40,107 nt of DNA from Verrucomicrobiaceae bacterium (lineage in GTDB: Bacteria; Verrucomicrobiota; Verrucomicrobiia; Verrucomicrobiales; Akkermansiaceae). The translations under genes and the position numbers were made by a program. The notes under the pieces were generated by a model. The model had not been told where the DNA came from. It was given only the letters and a program-made list of their open reading frames with translations, and searched no databases. Location of the stretch: NCBI GenBank assembly GCA_029977225.1, contig JAPOLH010000003.1, positions 1 to 40,107 of the forward strand, given 5' to 3'. Shown here in pieces: positions 38,679 through 40,107 of this stretch; position 1 is the stretch's first letter, and every line of letters starts with the position of its first letter.

Positions 38679-39923
38679 CTAAATGACCGATGCCGGGTGG
38701 TCCGGTGTCGGTGCGGGCTCTTCCGAGGACCATTCTTCGATCAGGCGGAAAGCCACGGCGAGCAGGGTGGGGCCTAGGAAGACGCCGACGAGGCCGAAGG
38801 CGAGGGCTCCACCGATCACGCCGCAGAAGATGAGGGCGAAGGGCATTTTGCTGCCTTGGCTGATCAGATAAGGGCGCAGGAGGTTGTCGACGCTGCTGAT
38901 TGCAAAAAATCCCCAAAGCAGCATGAAGAGGGCCATGCCGTGTTTATCGTGGGCAAAGAGCCACAGCGATGCGGGCAGCCAGATGAGCGGTGGACCGAAG
39001 GGTACTACGGCGAAAAAGAAGGTAAGCACCGAGAGCAAGACCGTGCCTGGGATGCCGGCGATGGTAAAGCCGATGCCGGCGACGAATGCCTGCGCGATCG
39101 CGGTGCCGAGGATGCCGTAGATCACGCTGCGGACGGTATCGCCTGCGACCTTGATGAGGCGACGCCCACGATCACCAGCGAGACGCTCGACCGCGACCGA
39201 GAGGTGTGCGGCGAGTTGGGTGGAATCGCGCAGCAGGAAAAATGCCAGCAAGGCGCTGAGGAGGATTTGGGTGACGCCCTGGCCGACGGTGAGGCCGATG
39301 GTGATGAGTCCGGTGCGCGCCCATGAGAGAAAGCGCCCGATCATTGAGATGATTTGTGACGACTCCGGGCTTTGCGAATCCGGCGTTGCTTCGATGGAGT
39401 CGCTGTAGCCAGGGGGGAATTTAAACTCAGTTTCTTGATCTGCACCCTCGTCGATGACCTTGCCTTTTGACGGTGCGACCACCGCTTTGTCGAGTTGCTC
39501 GATCCAGCGGTTGCGCTTGTCCGCAAAATTTGTCCAGTAGGCACCCAACTCATCCCCTACAAGCGGAGTTTTGTTCATCCACTCGGGTGGATTTTTGGGG
39601 ATCGACATGAACCAATCCTTGGTAGCGACGGCGAGTTCTTTGCTGTCCTTGGCGAGGCTGATGCCAACCAGTACCACTGGGCCAGCGATCACCACGAGAA
39701 GCGTGCAGGTGACGAGGCAGGCGGCCAATGTTCTGGAGCCGCGAAACCATTGGGTGAATTTTTTTTGCAGCGGGTGGAGCGCGTAGGTGAGGATGATGGC
39801 CCAGAGGATCGCCGAGAAGAAGGGCCTCAGGACAAAAAAGCAGCCCGTGAGGAGCAGAAGAAATGCCAGCCCTGCCAAGAGGGGCTCGGTCTTTAGCGGT
39901 TTGCGTGCTACATCCATTGCCAT
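38679..39923 (-). CDS. AI-2E family transporter (PerM/YdiK-like)
   Basis: A 414-aa polytopic inner-membrane protein of the AI-2E transporter family (formerly UPF0118). Two N-terminal helices (LLAGLAFLLLLTGCFFVLRP and AILWAIILTYALHPL) lead into a third; a hydrophilic insertion follows (about residues 110-190, with EFKFPPGYSDSIEATPDSQS), then the conserved C-terminal half (FFLLRDSTQLAAHLSVAVER; GIPGTVLLSVLTFFFAVVPFGP; NLLRPYLISQGSKMPFALIF). Only some members export AI-2; others are Na+/H+ antiporters or unknown. ATG 39923 or 39917 are both likely starts; the track's extension to 40097 is not family-like. Nothing else is recognised from 39924 to the window end. Confidence 0.88.
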   Translation of the reverse strand: MAMDVARKPLKTEPLLAGLAFLLLLTGCFFVLRPFFSAILWAIILTYALHPLQKKFTQWFRGSRTLAACLVTCTLLVVIAGPVVLVGISLAKDSKELAVATKDWFMSIPKNPPEWMNKTPLVGDELGAYWTNFADKRNRWIEQLDKAVVAPSKGKVIDEGADQETEFKFPPGYSDSIEATPDSQSPESSQIISMIGRFLSWARTGLITIGLTVGQGVTQILLSALLAFFLLRDSTQLAAHLSVAVERLAGDRGRRLIKVAGDTVRSVIYGILGTAIAQAFVAGIGFTIAGIPGTVLLSVLTFFFAVVPFGPPLIWLPASLWLFAHDKHGMALFMLLWGFFAISSVDNLLRPYLISQGSKMPFALIFCGVIGGALAFGLVGVFLGPTLLAVAFRLIEEWSSEEPAPTPDHPASVI

Positions 39924-40107
39924 TTCGATGGCGCAATCTATCAGAAGTCGGCGTGGTCGCCAGCAGCATTCTTGGCAAAATTGCTGCGGCCAATTCGATG
40001 CTTGTGATCGCGTGATGAAGGCGGCCGGAAGACGATGATGGTAGTGTGAGATTTCTCCTGTAAATGCTAGAAATCCATATCGCCAGGGATGCACCAAATC
40101 CTGACTA

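Overview
The window looks like a chromosomal stretch from a Gram-negative bacterium of the Verrucomicrobiota (PVC superphylum). This is an inference from gene content and sequence style, not a database result. Supporting points are an lpxB gene (lipid A, so an outer membrane), tandem bactofilins, an AURKAIP1/COX24-type (bS22-like) mini-ribosomal protein, high-GC coding with few clear Shine-Dalgarno sites, and a 'SNIQHRTSNIEH'-type intergenic repeat of the kind I recall from PVC and other environmental genomes. Nearly all genes look intact. Most are core metabolism, with a few accessory insertions.

Layout. 1-2740 (minus strand): a TPR protein, then a DUF883 / phage-holin-III / small membrane protein trio in the same order as E. 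coli yqjD-yqjE-yqjK, running by overlapping ends into a pilT-type ATPase cut by the window edge. 2741-3208: no protein gene; a tRNA-Arg(TCT) on the minus strand with a degenerate copy of its 3' end 74 bp away. 3209-4850 (plus): coaD and an M42 aminopeptidase, then about 190 bp of dispersed-type repeats. 5044-8777 (minus): an MpaB/DUF2236 oxygenase-like protein and aconitase. 8981-12002 (plus): guaB-guaA, closed by a strong terminator. 12099-15161 (minus): cyclophilin, plsY, gpsA and dedA. 15342-20158 (minus): a TPR membrane protein, a bactofilin, a zinc-ribbon bactofilin, nadA and pgi. 20313-24294: lpxB, a His-rich mini-lipoprotein, a RibD_C reductase (minus) and an SLC13 permease with RCK_C domains. 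24310-24831 (minus): a GcvR-like ACT protein. 24995-30595 (plus): nuoD, nuoE, a vapBC toxin-antitoxin pair, nuoF, a MauE/DoxX protein, hisG and the bS22-like gene, closed by a strong terminator. 30731-31483 (plus): an RluA-type pseudouridine synthase. 31564-39923 (minus): a long closely packed run of an AI-2E family transporter, serine hydrolase, trpS, DJ-1/PfpI, UbiA-like membrane protein, adenylate-kinase-like protein, fmt, a secreted trypsin-like protease and a PDZ pseudoprotease.

How the genes fit together. Several clusters make biochemical sense: guaB-guaA makes GMP, plsY-gpsA supplies and uses glycerol-3-phosphate, and nuoDEF encodes parts of the peripheral arm of complex I. Others are less usual. 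The protease pair couples an intact PDZ-less protease to a partner whose PDZ domain sits inside a catalytically dead protease fold. The second bactofilin carries two zinc ribbons and is translationally linked to nadA. The vapBC module splits nuoE from nuoF. These are the places where undescribed biology is most likely. No prophage, insertion sequence or CRISPR array was seen.
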